A stretch of 64,000 nt of DNA from positions 124,001 to 188,000 of the forward strand of contig CALWLT010000008.1 of NCBI GenBank assembly GCA_944381615.1, in the 5' to 3' direction. The notes under the pieces are model-generated. The model saw nothing but the letters and a program-made list of their open reading frames with translations. It did no database searches and was not told where the DNA came from. This DNA comes from an uncultured Lachnospiraceae bacterium (GTDB taxonomy: Bacteria; Bacillota; Clostridia; Lachnospirales; Lachnospiraceae). This document shows, one piece after another, positions 49,013 to 58,433 of this stretch; within the stretch, counting starts at the first letter, position 1; the number at the start of each line of letters is the position of its first letter. The position numbers and the translations under genes are program-made.

Positions 49013-49065
49013 TTGCATATAATGAAAACCTGTGTTATAATGCAATAAACGGAAATGGTTTTCAT
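49013..49065 (+). promoter_or_regulatory. Promoter and palindromic operator of the CoA-transferase/TRAP cluster
   Basis: TTGCAT (49013-49018) and TATAAT (49036-49041) are 17 bases apart. ATGAAAACC (49022-49030) and GGTTTTCAT (49057-49065) form a perfect 9-base inverted repeat that brackets the -10 box, a good site for the divergent IclR protein. Confidence 0.65.
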
Positions 49066-49101
49066 ACAGTGAAATAATCAGTGAGAAAATGGAGGCGTGT
49101 G

Positions 49102-50289
49102 ATGGCAGCTTTAGAGGGAGTCAGGGTGCTGGACTGTGCGAACGTAATTGCCGGCCCCTATTGTGCGAGTATACTGTCTGAGTTTGGAGCGGAGGTCATC
49201 AAAATTGAGATGCCGGGCCGCGGGGACAATTTCCGGGCGATGGGCCCGCGAAGCAAAGACGGCAAGAGCGTCCGCTGGCCGTCGATGGGGCGCAACAAGA
49301 AATGTATTACGCTGGATTTCCACTATGAGGAAGGAAAAGAGCTGTTCCTGAAGCTGGTGGAGAAGGCGGATGTGATCGTGGAAAATTTCCGCACGGGAAC
49401 CTTCGAGAAATGGGGACTGGGGATGGAAACACTCCGGAAGGCGAATCCGGATATTATCGTGACGCATGTGACGGGCTACGGGCAGACGGGGCCCAACCGC
49501 TACCTGTCCGGCTTCGGCGGGCCGCTGACCGGATTTGCCGGCGTCATCTATACGACCGGATATCCGGATCGGCCGCCGGTCAGCCCCAGTTTTTCTCTGG
49601 CCGATTACGTGGCCGGCCTGAACGCGGTAATCGGAACGCTTCTGGCGCTCTATTACCGGGACGTCCGCCACGGAAAGGGCCAGGAGGTCGATGTGAGCCT
49701 TTACGAGGGCCTGTTCCGGATGCAGGATTCGCTGATTGCCGATTACGACATCAACGGAAAGGTCCGGGAGCGCAAGGCGCGCATGGACGGCGCGTCGGTG
49801 CCGGGCGGCAAGTTCCTGACGAAGGATCAGAAATGGGTTATGCTGGCCTGCTCGACGAACAATGCGTTTAAGTATCTGACGGAGGCGATGGAGCGCCCGG
49901 ATCTGTACGAAAAATACCCGGATATGAGCGACCGTTTCGCCAACGAGGCCTACATCATGAAAGAGACGGAGGAATGGTTTGCCTCCCATGATTACGCCTA
50001 TGTGCAGGAGGCCTGCAACCGCACGAAGGCGGTGGTAAGCCCGATTTACAGCATCAAGGATATTTTTGAGGATCCGCATTACAAAGCGCGTCACAATCTG
50101 GTCGAATTTGACAGCCCGGATTTCGGCAAGGTACATATCCCGTCCGTCTGCCCGGTCCTTTCGGAGACGCCGGGCGAGATCAAATGGATCGGTCCGGAGA
50201 TCGGCGCGTTTAACGACGAGATTTACAAGGGGCTTCTGGGAATGGAAGATTCCGAGCTGGAGGCGCTGAAGGAAAAGAACATTATCTGA
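49102..50289 (+). CDS. CoA-transferase family III (CaiB/BaiF)
   Basis: The 395-residue protein has the family pattern LEGVRVLDCANVIAGPYCA, GAEVIKIEMPGRGDNFR, NKKCITLDF, VIVENFRTGTFEKWGLG, and SFSLADYVAGL with the likely catalytic aspartate. It would move CoA from a donor such as acetyl-CoA or succinyl-CoA to an imported organic acid. The ATG at 49102 follows GGAGG. The next gene encodes a lyase that cuts branched hydroxyacyl-CoA, which fits activation followed by cleavage. Confidence 0.93.
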   Translation: MAALEGVRVLDCANVIAGPYCASILSEFGAEVIKIEMPGRGDNFRAMGPRSKDGKSVRWPSMGRNKKCITLDFHYEEGKELFLKLVEKADVIVENFRTGTFEKWGLGMETLRKANPDIIVTHVTGYGQTGPNRYLSGFGGPLTGFAGVIYTTGYPDRPPVSPSFSLADYVAGLNAVIGTLLALYYRDVRHGKGQEVDVSLYEGLFRMQDSLIADYDINGKVRERKARMDGASVPGGKFLTKDQKWVMLACSTNNAFKYLTEAMERPDLYEKYPDMSDRFANEAYIMKETEEWFASHDYAYVQEACNRTKAVVSPIYSIKDIFEDPHYKARHNLVEFDSPDFGKVHIPSVCPVLSETPGEIKWIGPEIGAFNDEIYKGLLGMEDSELEALKEKNII

Positions 50290-50338
50290 CGGGACCGGGA
50301 ATCCGGCAGAACAGCGGAATCAAACGGGAGGAAAAGAG

Positions 50339-51271
50339 ATGTCGCTTCCAAAGAAGATTATCATCAGCGAGTCCGGTATGCGGGACGGGCTGCAGAATGA
50401 GAAGACGATTTTATCCGCAGAAGAAAAAATTTCTCTGATCAATGAGTTGGCGGACGCCGGCCTTACGGATATCGAAGGCGGTTCCTTCGTGCGCGCCGAC
50501 CGCGTGCCGGCGATGGCCAACAGCGCGGAGGTGTTTCGCGGGCTTGACTATGACCGCGGGGTAAAATATTATGCCCTGATTCCCAACCGGAAAGGGCTGG
50601 AGCGGGCCATCGAGGCCGGCGCGCGCCTGGTGGGCGTCGGCGTGTCGGCCAGCGCCGCGCATAATCTGGCCAACTACAACCGCACGCCGGAGGAAAGCCT
50701 GGCGGCCTATCAGGGAATCATCGAGACGGCGCGGGAGCACGGGCTGGAGATCCGCAGCTCGATTCAGATGGCGTTCGGCTCGCCGTGGGAGAGGGTCATC
50801 CCGGTGGATCATCTGAAGCGTCTGGTTGAAAAGTATAAGGATCAGGGCGTCAACACGATTATTGTGGCGGATACGGCCGGAGTCGCCACGCCGGATCAGG
50901 TGTATGAGACGATGAGCGGTCTTTCCCGGGAGTTCCCGGGGACGCAGTGGCTGCTGCACCTTCACAATACGAGGGGCGTGGCCATGTGCAACCTGCTGGC
51001 CGGGATGGAAGCCGGCGTGACCATGTTCGCCGCGTCCGTGGCCGGGCTGGGCGGCTGCCCGTTCGTGCCGAACGCGGCCGGGAACCTGGCGACGGAGGAT
51101 GTCGTGCATCTGATGGATGAGATGAAGATTGAGACGGGGATCAATCTGGATCGCCTGCTGGAGACGGCCAGGCGGGTGGAACGGCTGGTCGGGCACGAGG
51201 GGCACAGCTATATTCTGCGCGCCGGGAAATCGTGCGATCTGCTCTCTGCGGTCAAACGGCAGGGGAGCTGA
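50339..51271 (+). CDS. Hydroxymethylglutaryl-CoA lyase-like enzyme
   Basis: The 310-residue protein has the family hallmarks: SGMRDGLQNEKTILS near residues 11-25, IEGGSFVRADRVPAM, LHLHNTRGVA (metal-binding histidines) and the signature GLGGCPFVPNAAGNLATED with the catalytic cysteine. HMG-CoA lyase splits HMG-CoA to acetoacetate and acetyl-CoA; relatives cut citramalyl-CoA-like or other 3-hydroxyacyl-CoA. The exact acyl group is set by few residues and cannot be told here. Operon position after the CoA-transferase supports use in catabolism. Confidence 0.92.
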   Translation: MSLPKKIIISESGMRDGLQNEKTILSAEEKISLINELADAGLTDIEGGSFVRADRVPAMANSAEVFRGLDYDRGVKYYALIPNRKGLERAIEAGARLVGVGVSASAAHNLANYNRTPEESLAAYQGIIETAREHGLEIRSSIQMAFGSPWERVIPVDHLKRLVEKYKDQGVNTIIVADTAGVATPDQVYETMSGLSREFPGTQWLLHLHNTRGVAMCNLLAGMEAGVTMFAASVAGLGGCPFVPNAAGNLATEDVVHLMDEMKIETGINLDRLLETARRVERLVGHEGHSYILRAGKSCDLLSAVKRQGS

Positions 51272-51367
51272 AGAAGAAGTTCAGAAGGCTCAGCGCTGCG
51301 GGCACGGCTTCGCGGCGCCGCCGTCTGTCTATAGAAGAACATCAAAAGGGAGAGGAGTGTAGAGACA

Positions 51368-52108
51368 ATGGGGGTTAAATTCACGTACTTTGGCGGGATG
51401 TGCGTCCTGGCAGAGCGCAGCGACGGCTACCGGATCCTGTGCGATCCGTATCTGTCGGGAAATCCGTTCTGCACGACCGGGCCGGAGGCGATGAGCGGCG
51501 TGGACCTGCTGGTCGTCACGCACAATGCGTATGATCACTTTGGGGACACCATCGAGATCATGAAAAACAGCCGCGCCCGCCTGTTTGCCGGAGGGGAAGT
51601 TGTGCGCCGCGTGCAGGAAGCGCTGCCGGATCTGGAGCCGGAGCGGATGCGTCTTACCATCTACGGCGACGAGCAGAATTATAACGGCAGCGTGATCCGC
51701 GTCATGCCGGCCTGGCATGTGTCCAACTGTGTGACAAACGGGGTGGTCATCGCCAATCCGCCGTTCGGATTCGTGATCGACATCGAGCCGGGCGTTACCT
51801 ATTATCATGCGGGAGATACGAGCCTGTTTTCCGATATGAAGATCATCCGCGAGCTCTACCGGCCGGATGTGATGGCGGTGGGAATCTCGGCGATCGAGAA
51901 GATCTATCCCTGCGAAATGAATCCACGCGAGGCCGCGTACGCGACGCAGTGGATCGGGCCGAACGTGGTTATTCCGACGCATTACGAGCCGGGCGCGCCC
52001 GAGCTGGAGGATTATATCCGCTATGCGCAGGTAACCGCGCCGAAAACGATCGTGCAGGCGCAGATTGAGAAGACATGGGAGTACGTGCCGTTCCAGGTTC
52101 TCGGATAG
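51368..52108 (+). CDS. Metallo-beta-lactamase-fold hydrolase (UlaG/UPF0173-like)
   Basis: The 246-residue protein has the MBL-fold pattern FTYFGGMCVLAE, CDPYLSGNPFCT, THNAYDHFGD (a variant of HxHxDH lacking the second histidine), YYHAGDTSLFSDM and VIPTHYEPGAPE. UPF0173 and UlaG proteins hydrolyse lactones or phosphoesters. Within the cluster it could open a lactone form of the substrate or act as a thioesterase; both are guesses. Confidence 0.85.
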   Translation: MGVKFTYFGGMCVLAERSDGYRILCDPYLSGNPFCTTGPEAMSGVDLLVVTHNAYDHFGDTIEIMKNSRARLFAGGEVVRRVQEALPDLEPERMRLTIYGDEQNYNGSVIRVMPAWHVSNCVTNGVVIANPPFGFVIDIEPGVTYYHAGDTSLFSDMKIIRELYRPDVMAVGISAIEKIYPCEMNPREAAYATQWIGPNVVIPTHYEPGAPELEDYIRYAQVTAPKTIVQAQIEKTWEYVPFQVLG

Positions 52109-52163
52109 GCGGGGAAACGATGAAATGATGAGAGAAAAGAATGAAATGATCGGGAGGTTATGT

Positions 52164-53240
52164 ATGAAACGAGGAAAGAAAGTAGTTGCGGTTATGTGTG
52201 CCGGTATGCTGGCGGCAACAGGGCTGGCGGGATGCTCGTCCGGAAGCGGTGCAGAAGGGACGTCTGCAGGAACACAGGCGGCCGGAGGCGGAGCGGAGAG
52301 CGGATCCGGCGAGGCAAAGTATGTCATTCAGTATTCGCATGTTCAGTCTACCTCGACGCCGACGCATCAGGCGATGGAGTGGCTGAAGGGCTGGCTGGAG
52401 GAGCAGTCAAACGGCGAGGTCACGATGGAGATCTATCCGGCGGGACAGCTTTACAATGACTCCACGGAGATCGACGCGATCACGGCGGGCAACATCGACA
52501 TGATCTCGACGTACATCAGCAAGCTGACGACGCTGGATACGGATCTGCAGTATACGATCGCCCCGTTCTTATTTGACAGCCCGGAGCAGATGCTGGCCTG
52601 CTATTCCGATCCGGATGTCCAGTCGGTTCTGTTTCAGAATCTGAGCGCGCAGGGCATTACCGTGCTGGGCGCCATGTACGGCGGCGACGTCATGCTGTTT
52701 GCCGGAAAACAGGAGATCCATACGCCGGAGGATTTTGCGGGCTTTAAAGTCAGGGAAAACGGCGGCGCGATGGTGCAGGAGCAGTATTCTGCAATGGACG
52801 CGTCGGTGGTAACGGTCGAGTATTCCGAGCTCTATACGGCGATGCAGAGCGGCCTGGCGGATGCGGTCTGCACGACGCTGGACGGCGTGACGGGCATCGC
52901 GCTGCAGGAGGTTCTGACGGACGCGCTGAATCTGGATCATCAGATGGCCTGCTACCTGGTGCAGTTTAACACGGATACCTTCAACAGCTATCCGCAGGAA
53001 GTACAGGATCTGATCCGCGAGGGCGTGAAGCTGGCTTCGGAGAAGCAGCTGGAGATCTGCATGGAGAGCCGCGCCGATTACATCAGCGATATCGAGGCCG
53101 GCGGCTGCACGGTGCATGATGCGACGGACGAGGAGAAAGCGGCGTTCCACGAGATCTGGGATCCGATCACGGAGAAATACGTGCCGGCAGAGTGGATGGA
53201 CGCGATCAATACCTTCAAGGAAGGATATACCGAATCATAA
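52164..53240 (+). CDS. dctP: TRAP transporter substrate-binding lipoprotein DctP
   Basis: The 358-residue protein has a lipoprotein signal with lipobox GLAGC (Cys-24), a Gly/Ser/Ala-rich linker and the DctP fold: IQYSHVQSTSTPTHQAMEWL, VTMEIYPAGQLYND, GFKVRENGGAM and the arginine region that usually binds the carboxylate. It captures an organic acid for the DctQM permease. The ATG at 52164 follows GGGAGG; the frame upstream to 52065 overlaps the preceding gene and lacks a site. Confidence 0.94.
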   Translation: MKRGKKVVAVMCAGMLAATGLAGCSSGSGAEGTSAGTQAAGGGAESGSGEAKYVIQYSHVQSTSTPTHQAMEWLKGWLEEQSNGEVTMEIYPAGQLYNDSTEIDAITAGNIDMISTYISKLTTLDTDLQYTIAPFLFDSPEQMLACYSDPDVQSVLFQNLSAQGITVLGAMYGGDVMLFAGKQEIHTPEDFAGFKVRENGGAMVQEQYSAMDASVVTVEYSELYTAMQSGLADAVCTTLDGVTGIALQEVLTDALNLDHQMACYLVQFNTDTFNSYPQEVQDLIREGVKLASEKQLEICMESRADYISDIEAGGCTVHDATDEEKAAFHEIWDPITEKYVPAEWMDAINTFKEGYTES

Positions 53241-53336
53241 GAAACGTTCCGGCATCGGCCGGGCGGACCGGGGAACGGGCGGCGGGATTTGGAAGATTCC
53301 GCCGCCTGAATACCGGCCGGAAAGGAGGAGACTCTC

Positions 53337-53831
53337 ATGAAAAAACTGGGCGAGACGTACAACCGGATAGAGAACATACTGGCTGCCATCGGCACGATCG
53401 CCGGTCTCACGCTCATTTTCATCAATGTCGTCATGCGATATGTGTTTCATCATCCCCTGGCCTGGACCGACGAGATTTCCGTTGTGATCCTGAGCTGGGC
53501 GATTATCATCGGTTTCTCGATCGATCTGGGAGAGCGCTCTCATATCTGTATGGATGTGATTTATGATGCGGTCAAATCGCCGGCTCTGCGCCGGGCGATG
53601 GACTGGTTTGCCGTGCTGATCGGCCTTCTGTACAGTGTGTTTATTACGTTTTACGGGGGGCAGGCGGTCGCGCTGCAGGTTACGACGGGGCGCGTCTACC
53701 CGATCACGGAATTTCCCCGGTGGGTTGCCTATCTGATTATTGTCCTGGCAGGCATCGCCATGGTCGGACGCTATCTGATCATGCTGGTGCAGCTGCTGGG
53801 AAAGAACCGCGAAAAAGGAGAGGAGAACTAG
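53337..53831 (+). CDS. dctQ: TRAP transporter small permease DctQ
   Basis: The 164-residue protein has four predicted helices and the DctQ pattern FINVVMRYVFHHPLAWTDEI and ERSHICMDVIYD. It links the binding protein to the large permease. The start follows AAAGGAGGAGAC, and its stop lies one base before dctM. Confidence 0.93.
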   Translation: MKKLGETYNRIENILAAIGTIAGLTLIFINVVMRYVFHHPLAWTDEISVVILSWAIIIGFSIDLGERSHICMDVIYDAVKSPALRRAMDWFAVLIGLLYSVFITFYGGQAVALQVTTGRVYPITEFPRWVAYLIIVLAGIAMVGRYLIMLVQLLGKNREKGEEN

Positions 53832-53832
53832 T

Positions 53833-55116
53833 ATGCAGACTATCATAATTGTCCTTATTATCTTTTTTATCCTTCTCTTTTTAAACGTTCCGATCGGAAC
53901 CTCGATGGGCGTGGCCAGCATCATCGGCTTTATCCTGATCGATTTCAATCTGGCCACGGTGGGAAGCATTGTGTTTACGGCGGTCAGCTCGGTTTCGCTG
54001 ATGTGTATCCCCGGTTATATCCTGGCCGGCAGCATGATGAGCCAGGGCGGAATCGCGGATGCGCTTGTGAAGTGTATGAGCGCCTGGATCGGCCATCTGC
54101 CGGGCGGCCTGAGCATCGTGACGGTTGTCGCCTGCGCGTTTTTCGCGGCGATTACCGGTTCCAGCGCGGCGACGCTGGCGGCGGTAGGCGGGCTGATGAT
54201 CCCGGCCATGCTGAATGCGGATTATGACAAGAAGCTGGCGCTGGGCGTGGTGGCCGGCGCGGGCTCGCTGGGAATCCTGATTCCCCCCTCGATTCCCATG
54301 GTACTCTACGCGACGATTGCCGGCGTGTCGGTAGCCAAGATCTTTGCGGCCGGCATGCTTCCGGGCCTGGTTGTGGTCGTGGTGTACTCGATTTACTGCA
54401 TTTTCTATGCGGCGCGCCGCAAGCAGGGCATGCGGCCGAGGGCCAGCATGAAGGAGCGCTTATCGGTTACCTGGAAGGCGATCCCGGCTATTTTCCTGCC
54501 GGTTGCCATTCTGGGCAGCATCTACGGCGGAATCATGACGGCGACGGAGGCCTCGGCGTTTGCCTGCGTCTACGCGCTGTTTGTGAGCGTTTTTGTGTAC
54601 CACGGCTTTACCGTGGCCAGCTTTATTGAGTGCCTGAAAGCGGCGGTCAAATCCACGGCCTCGATCTTCTTTATCATCGTGGGCTGCGGCATGTTCGCGC
54701 AGCTTCTGACGACGCTGCGGATTCCGCAGCAGATCCTGGAGGCGGTCATCTCTTCCCAGATGAGCCCGGTCAGCTTCATCCTGCTGTGCGATTTCATGCT
54801 TCTCATCATGGGAATGTTCCTGGAAGGAAGCTCTATCATGCTGATCGCGGCTCCGCTGATGGCTCCCGTGGCCATGGCGCTGGGCATCGATATGATTCAG
54901 TTTGGCATCGTCATGACGCTGGGCATCCAGGTCGGGCAGATGACGCCGCCGGTCGGCCTGAATCTTTTCATTGTGGCCGGGATGCAGAAGGAGCGCGTGA
55001 TTACGGTTATCAAGGGAAATTTCCCCTTCCTGCTGATGCTGGTCGGCGTGTGGCTTTTGGCCTCCGTTCTGCCGGGGCTTTCCACGCTTCTGCCGACGCT
55101 GATGTACGGGGCGTAA
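53833..55116 (+). CDS. dctM: TRAP transporter large permease DctM
   Basis: The 427-residue polytopic protein has LFLNVPIGTSMGVASIIGF, AITGSSAATLAAVGGLMIPAM, GILIPPSIPMVLYATIAGVS and GQMTPPVGLNLFIVAGM, conserved in the DctM family. It performs sodium-coupled uptake of the substrate held by DctP. It is the last gene of the cluster and is followed by a terminator. Confidence 0.95.
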   Translation: MQTIIIVLIIFFILLFLNVPIGTSMGVASIIGFILIDFNLATVGSIVFTAVSSVSLMCIPGYILAGSMMSQGGIADALVKCMSAWIGHLPGGLSIVTVVACAFFAAITGSSAATLAAVGGLMIPAMLNADYDKKLALGVVAGAGSLGILIPPSIPMVLYATIAGVSVAKIFAAGMLPGLVVVVVYSIYCIFYAARRKQGMRPRASMKERLSVTWKAIPAIFLPVAILGSIYGGIMTATEASAFACVYALFVSVFVYHGFTVASFIECLKAAVKSTASIFFIIVGCGMFAQLLTTLRIPQQILEAVISSQMSPVSFILLCDFMLLIMGMFLEGSSIMLIAAPLMAPVAMALGIDMIQFGIVMTLGIQVGQMTPPVGLNLFIVAGMQKERVITVIKGNFPFLLMLVGVWLLASVLPGLSTLLPTLMYGA

Positions 55117-55161
55117 AAAGCGGAAACAACAAAGAAGTTTATATGAAATACGAAAACAGGA

Positions 55162-55206
55162 GGTGCTTCGGGAGGCCGCGCAGGCGGCCGCCGGGGCGCC
55201 TTTTTT
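55162..55206 (+). terminator. Terminator of the CoA-transferase/TRAP operon
   Basis: GGTGCTTCGG (55162-55171) pairs with CCGGGGCGCC (55191-55200), three pairs being GU, around an inner GGCCGC-GCAG-GCGGCC hairpin, followed by TTTTTT (55201-55206). Confidence 0.75.
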
Positions 55207-55313
55207 CGCGCTTTTTTCTGCGCGGGATTTCTTGAAAGCATACCGGACATCCGATATAATGAAAGAAAACGGGTACGAGGGCCGCCTGCGTGCGGCCTGG
55301 AGAGGGGAAAACG

Positions 55314-58313
55314 ATGGGATTATTCGGGAAAAAGAAGCCGGAAGAGGAGATTCTTGCGCAGGGGCGGGAGCTGTTTGAGGGAGGCGATCGGAAGAAAGCG
55401 TTTCTCACGCTTCACGGGCTGGCCACCAGGGGCAATCCGGAGGCCTGCTATTATATCGGCCGCTATTATCTGGAGGAGAAGCAGAAACGGGATCTGGCGG
55501 AATCCTTTCTGGAGAAAGCCGCGAAAGCAGGCCATGCGGGCGCGGCTGAGATCCTTGCGCGGCAGTTCGGAGGTCCGGCGCCTGCAGGGGGAAATGCAGT
55601 ATCCGCAGGGGGAAATGCAGTGTCTGCGGGAGGAAATGCAGCGCCCGCGGGAGAAAATGCGGCGGCGGGACATCCTGCCGCGCAGAGCGCGGCGTCCGAT
55701 GAGGAGACGGAGGCGCTGCTAAAGCAGGCCATGAGCGCGAATGAGGCCGGCGATTATGACACGTCGGTTCGGATCTGGCGGGAACTGGCAGAGAAAGGGA
55801 ACGCGCAGGCGCAGAACTGCCTGGGCGTCAGCTATGCCAAAGGGGAAGGCGTAGAAAAAGATCTGAAAACGGCTGTCTTATGGTACCGCCGGGCGGCGGA
55901 GCAGGGCTATACCAAGGCCATGTTCAATCTCGGCGGGGTCATGAAGCGGGATAACGGAATCGGCCCGGATCTGGCGGAGGCCGTCCGCTGGTACCGCAAA
56001 GCGGCCGAGCTCGGACATCCGCGTTCGGCGGCGTATCTGGGCCTGGCGTATGATAACGGGGAAGGCGTCAAACAGGATGCGGCTGTGGCGGTCCGGTGGT
56101 ATCAGATTGCGGTTGACCGGGGCGATCCGGCAGGCATGCGGTATCTGGGCGTTTCCTATGAGGAAGGAACCGGGGTAAAACAGGATCTGGCGAAAGCGTT
56201 TTCGCTGTATTGCCAGGCGGCGGATCTGGGCGATCTGCCCAGTATGTATTATGCAGGCATGAACTGTGAGAACGGGATGGGGACGGAGCAGAACCCGGAG
56301 GAGGCAGCTTCCTGGTACCGCCGGGCGGCGGAGCGGGGAGAGGAACGAAGCGCCGCCGCGCTGGGCCGCCTTTATCTGGAAGGAACGGGAGTAGAAGCCG
56401 ATCTGGATCAGGCGCTTTACTGGGCTCAGAAGGCAAAGGACGGCGGGGCGAAAACAGCGGACGAACTGCTGGAGCTGATCCGCGCGCGCAAAGAGAAAGA
56501 AGCAAAGCGTAAAGCAGAGGAAGAGGCAAAGCGCCAGGTGGAGGAAGAGGCAAAGCGCCAGGCAGAAGAGGAAGCGAAGCGTAAGGCAGAGGAAGAAGCA
56601 AAGCGCAAGGCGGAAGAGGAAGCGAAAAAAGCGGCGCAGAAACCGGAGCAGGAGGCTGCGGCGCCGGCCGCGGAAACGCTCTCCTCGGAGGAGGCGCACG
56701 CGGAGGGAATGAAGCAGTTCCAGGCGGGAAATTATACGGAGGCGTATCCGCTTCTGAAGCGCGCCTGCCCGTTTATAGGGCCGCGCAAGGGGCGTTATCC
56801 CGACGGGCAGGCGGCTCTGGGCAGTATGGAGGAGCGCGGTCTGGGAACGGAAGCGGATGAAATGATGGCGCTCTGGCGTTACCGGATTGCCGCCAGGGAA
56901 GGAAACCCGGACGGCGCGGAGGGGATCATGCGCCTGCTTGCCGGGAAAGACAAAGCGACGCCGGAGGACTGCCGGATGGTGCTTGCGCATCTGAACGAGG
57001 GTAATTTGTCCGGCGCACAGGCGGCAAAAGAGACGAAAGAGGCAAAAGCGGCCTGGGAGAAGGAACTCGCGCAGGCAGAGGAGCGCGAGCGGTTAAAGAA
57101 GCTGGAGCTTACCGACAACAATGTCTATGAGATCTATAAGGAGTGCCAGCAGACGGATGAAACGCCGAAAGAGAAACAGTGGGCCGGCTATGATATCCGT
57201 AAGCTGGAGGAAAATAAGGATCGGATCCTGTTTCTGATGGGGCAGCTGGCCTGTGTTCATCAGAAAACAGAAGAACCGGTTCCGATCGATGAAAAACTCT
57301 GCGAGGATTATCGCGGGAAAACGTGGTCGACGGGAGGAAACAACCCGGTCCGGCTTCTGAATATGGGGATCGGCGTGGATGCGGTCTCGCTGCAGAAGGA
57401 AGGCGATGACGAACGGGCCGTTTTCGGCTACAGCGTGAAGAAGACGCGTTCGCCGCAGGATCCGGAATTTGCGCTCTGGTATCTGATCTGGCAGGGGGAG
57501 AAAGAGGCGATAAGCGGAAACTATCAGGAAGCCTACCGGCTTTACTCGCAGGCGGCTGCGGCCGGTTATCCGGCCGGCTGGTACGAGGTGGGGCATTATT
57601 ACAGCGCCGAGCGTTTGTGCGAGGCGGTCGGGATCCAGAAAGACGACGAAATCGCCTATCAGTGGTACAAAAAGGCGGCGGATCAGGGCTACGCCCCGGC
57701 GCAGCGCGCCCTGGGAACGATCTTTCAGGATGGAATCGGGAGAAAAGCGGATTATGAGCAGGCCCTTTTCTGGTTTCAGAAGGCGGCCGATCAGGGCGCG
57801 GCTGGCGCTGCCGATGCCTGTGAAAAAACCAGAAATCTGATGAAGGCGCAGAAGGGCGATCGGGAGGCGCAGTATCAGGCGGGCCTCTTCTATCTGAAGA
57901 GATGGGATTCCACGGCGCTCGCATCGCTTCCGTGGTTTGAAAAGGCGGCCGCGCAGAAGCACCGGGACGCGGTGTTTTACTGCGGACTTCTGTACGGGCT
58001 TTTACTGGATTCGCAGAGGCAGGATCAGGAGAAGGCGCTGCGCTGTTTCCAGGAGGCGGAACGCCTGGGACACACGCTGGCCGGGAAGCTTGCGAAGGAG
58101 ATGCGTCCGGGCGGCCTGTTTAAGAAGGAAAAGAAAACCTGCGAGCAGGCGATGTCGCGTCTGCTGTACGATTACGGGGAGGAGAAGGATACGCTGACGC
58201 ACGAGGACATGAATATGCTGATCGATCTCTATTCGATTCTGCCGCGGTCGCTGCGAAGCGAGATGAACGGCGCGCAGGCAAAGCGCCTGAGAGCGCTGGC
58301 AGCCCGCCTGTAG
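55314..58313 (+). CDS. Large Sel1-repeat (TPR-like) protein
   Basis: The 999-residue protein is built of Sel1-like repeats (for example GNAQAQNCLGVSYAKGEGVE, AVLWYRRAAEQGYTKAMFNL, ALFWFQKAADQGAAGAADAC) in two blocks, about residues 140-375 and 720-850. Between them are a tandem AGGNAVSAGGNAV-type stretch near 95-125, a charged coiled-coil run with EEEAKRKAEEEAKR near 385-440, and a central part of unknown type. It has no signal peptide or membrane helix, so it is probably a cytoplasmic scaffold for protein-protein contacts. The start at 55314 follows GAGAGGGG. Function is unknown; it stands alone between operons. Confidence 0.85.
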   Translation: MGLFGKKKPEEEILAQGRELFEGGDRKKAFLTLHGLATRGNPEACYYIGRYYLEEKQKRDLAESFLEKAAKAGHAGAAEILARQFGGPAPAGGNAVSAGGNAVSAGGNAAPAGENAAAGHPAAQSAASDEETEALLKQAMSANEAGDYDTSVRIWRELAEKGNAQAQNCLGVSYAKGEGVEKDLKTAVLWYRRAAEQGYTKAMFNLGGVMKRDNGIGPDLAEAVRWYRKAAELGHPRSAAYLGLAYDNGEGVKQDAAVAVRWYQIAVDRGDPAGMRYLGVSYEEGTGVKQDLAKAFSLYCQAADLGDLPSMYYAGMNCENGMGTEQNPEEAASWYRRAAERGEERSAAALGRLYLEGTGVEADLDQALYWAQKAKDGGAKTADELLELIRARKEKEAKRKAEEEAKRQVEEEAKRQAEEEAKRKAEEEAKRKAEEEAKKAAQKPEQEAAAPAAETLSSEEAHAEGMKQFQAGNYTEAYPLLKRACPFIGPRKGRYPDGQAALGSMEERGLGTEADEMMALWRYRIAAREGNPDGAEGIMRLLAGKDKATPEDCRMVLAHLNEGNLSGAQAAKETKEAKAAWEKELAQAEERERLKKLELTDNNVYEIYKECQQTDETPKEKQWAGYDIRKLEENKDRILFLMGQLACVHQKTEEPVPIDEKLCEDYRGKTWSTGGNNPVRLLNMGIGVDAVSLQKEGDDERAVFGYSVKKTRSPQDPEFALWYLIWQGEKEAISGNYQEAYRLYSQAAAAGYPAGWYEVGHYYSAERLCEAVGIQKDDEIAYQWYKKAADQGYAPAQRALGTIFQDGIGRKADYEQALFWFQKAADQGAAGAADACEKTRNLMKAQKGDREAQYQAGLFYLKRWDSTALASLPWFEKAAAQKHRDAVFYCGLLYGLLLDSQRQDQEKALRCFQEAERLGHTLAGKLAKEMRPGGLFKKEKKTCEQAMSRLLYDYGEEKDTLTHEDMNMLIDLYSILPRSLRSEMNGAQAKRLRALAARL

Positions 58314-58433
58314 CCGCAAGAGGAAAAAAGTTTCAGAAAACGGTAGGAAAAACGGAGAAAATACTTTATAATTCTGAGTAGAAGATGCAGAGGGCGCGGC
58401 GGACGGCCGCGCCCGCGGAAGGAGAGAGATGCG

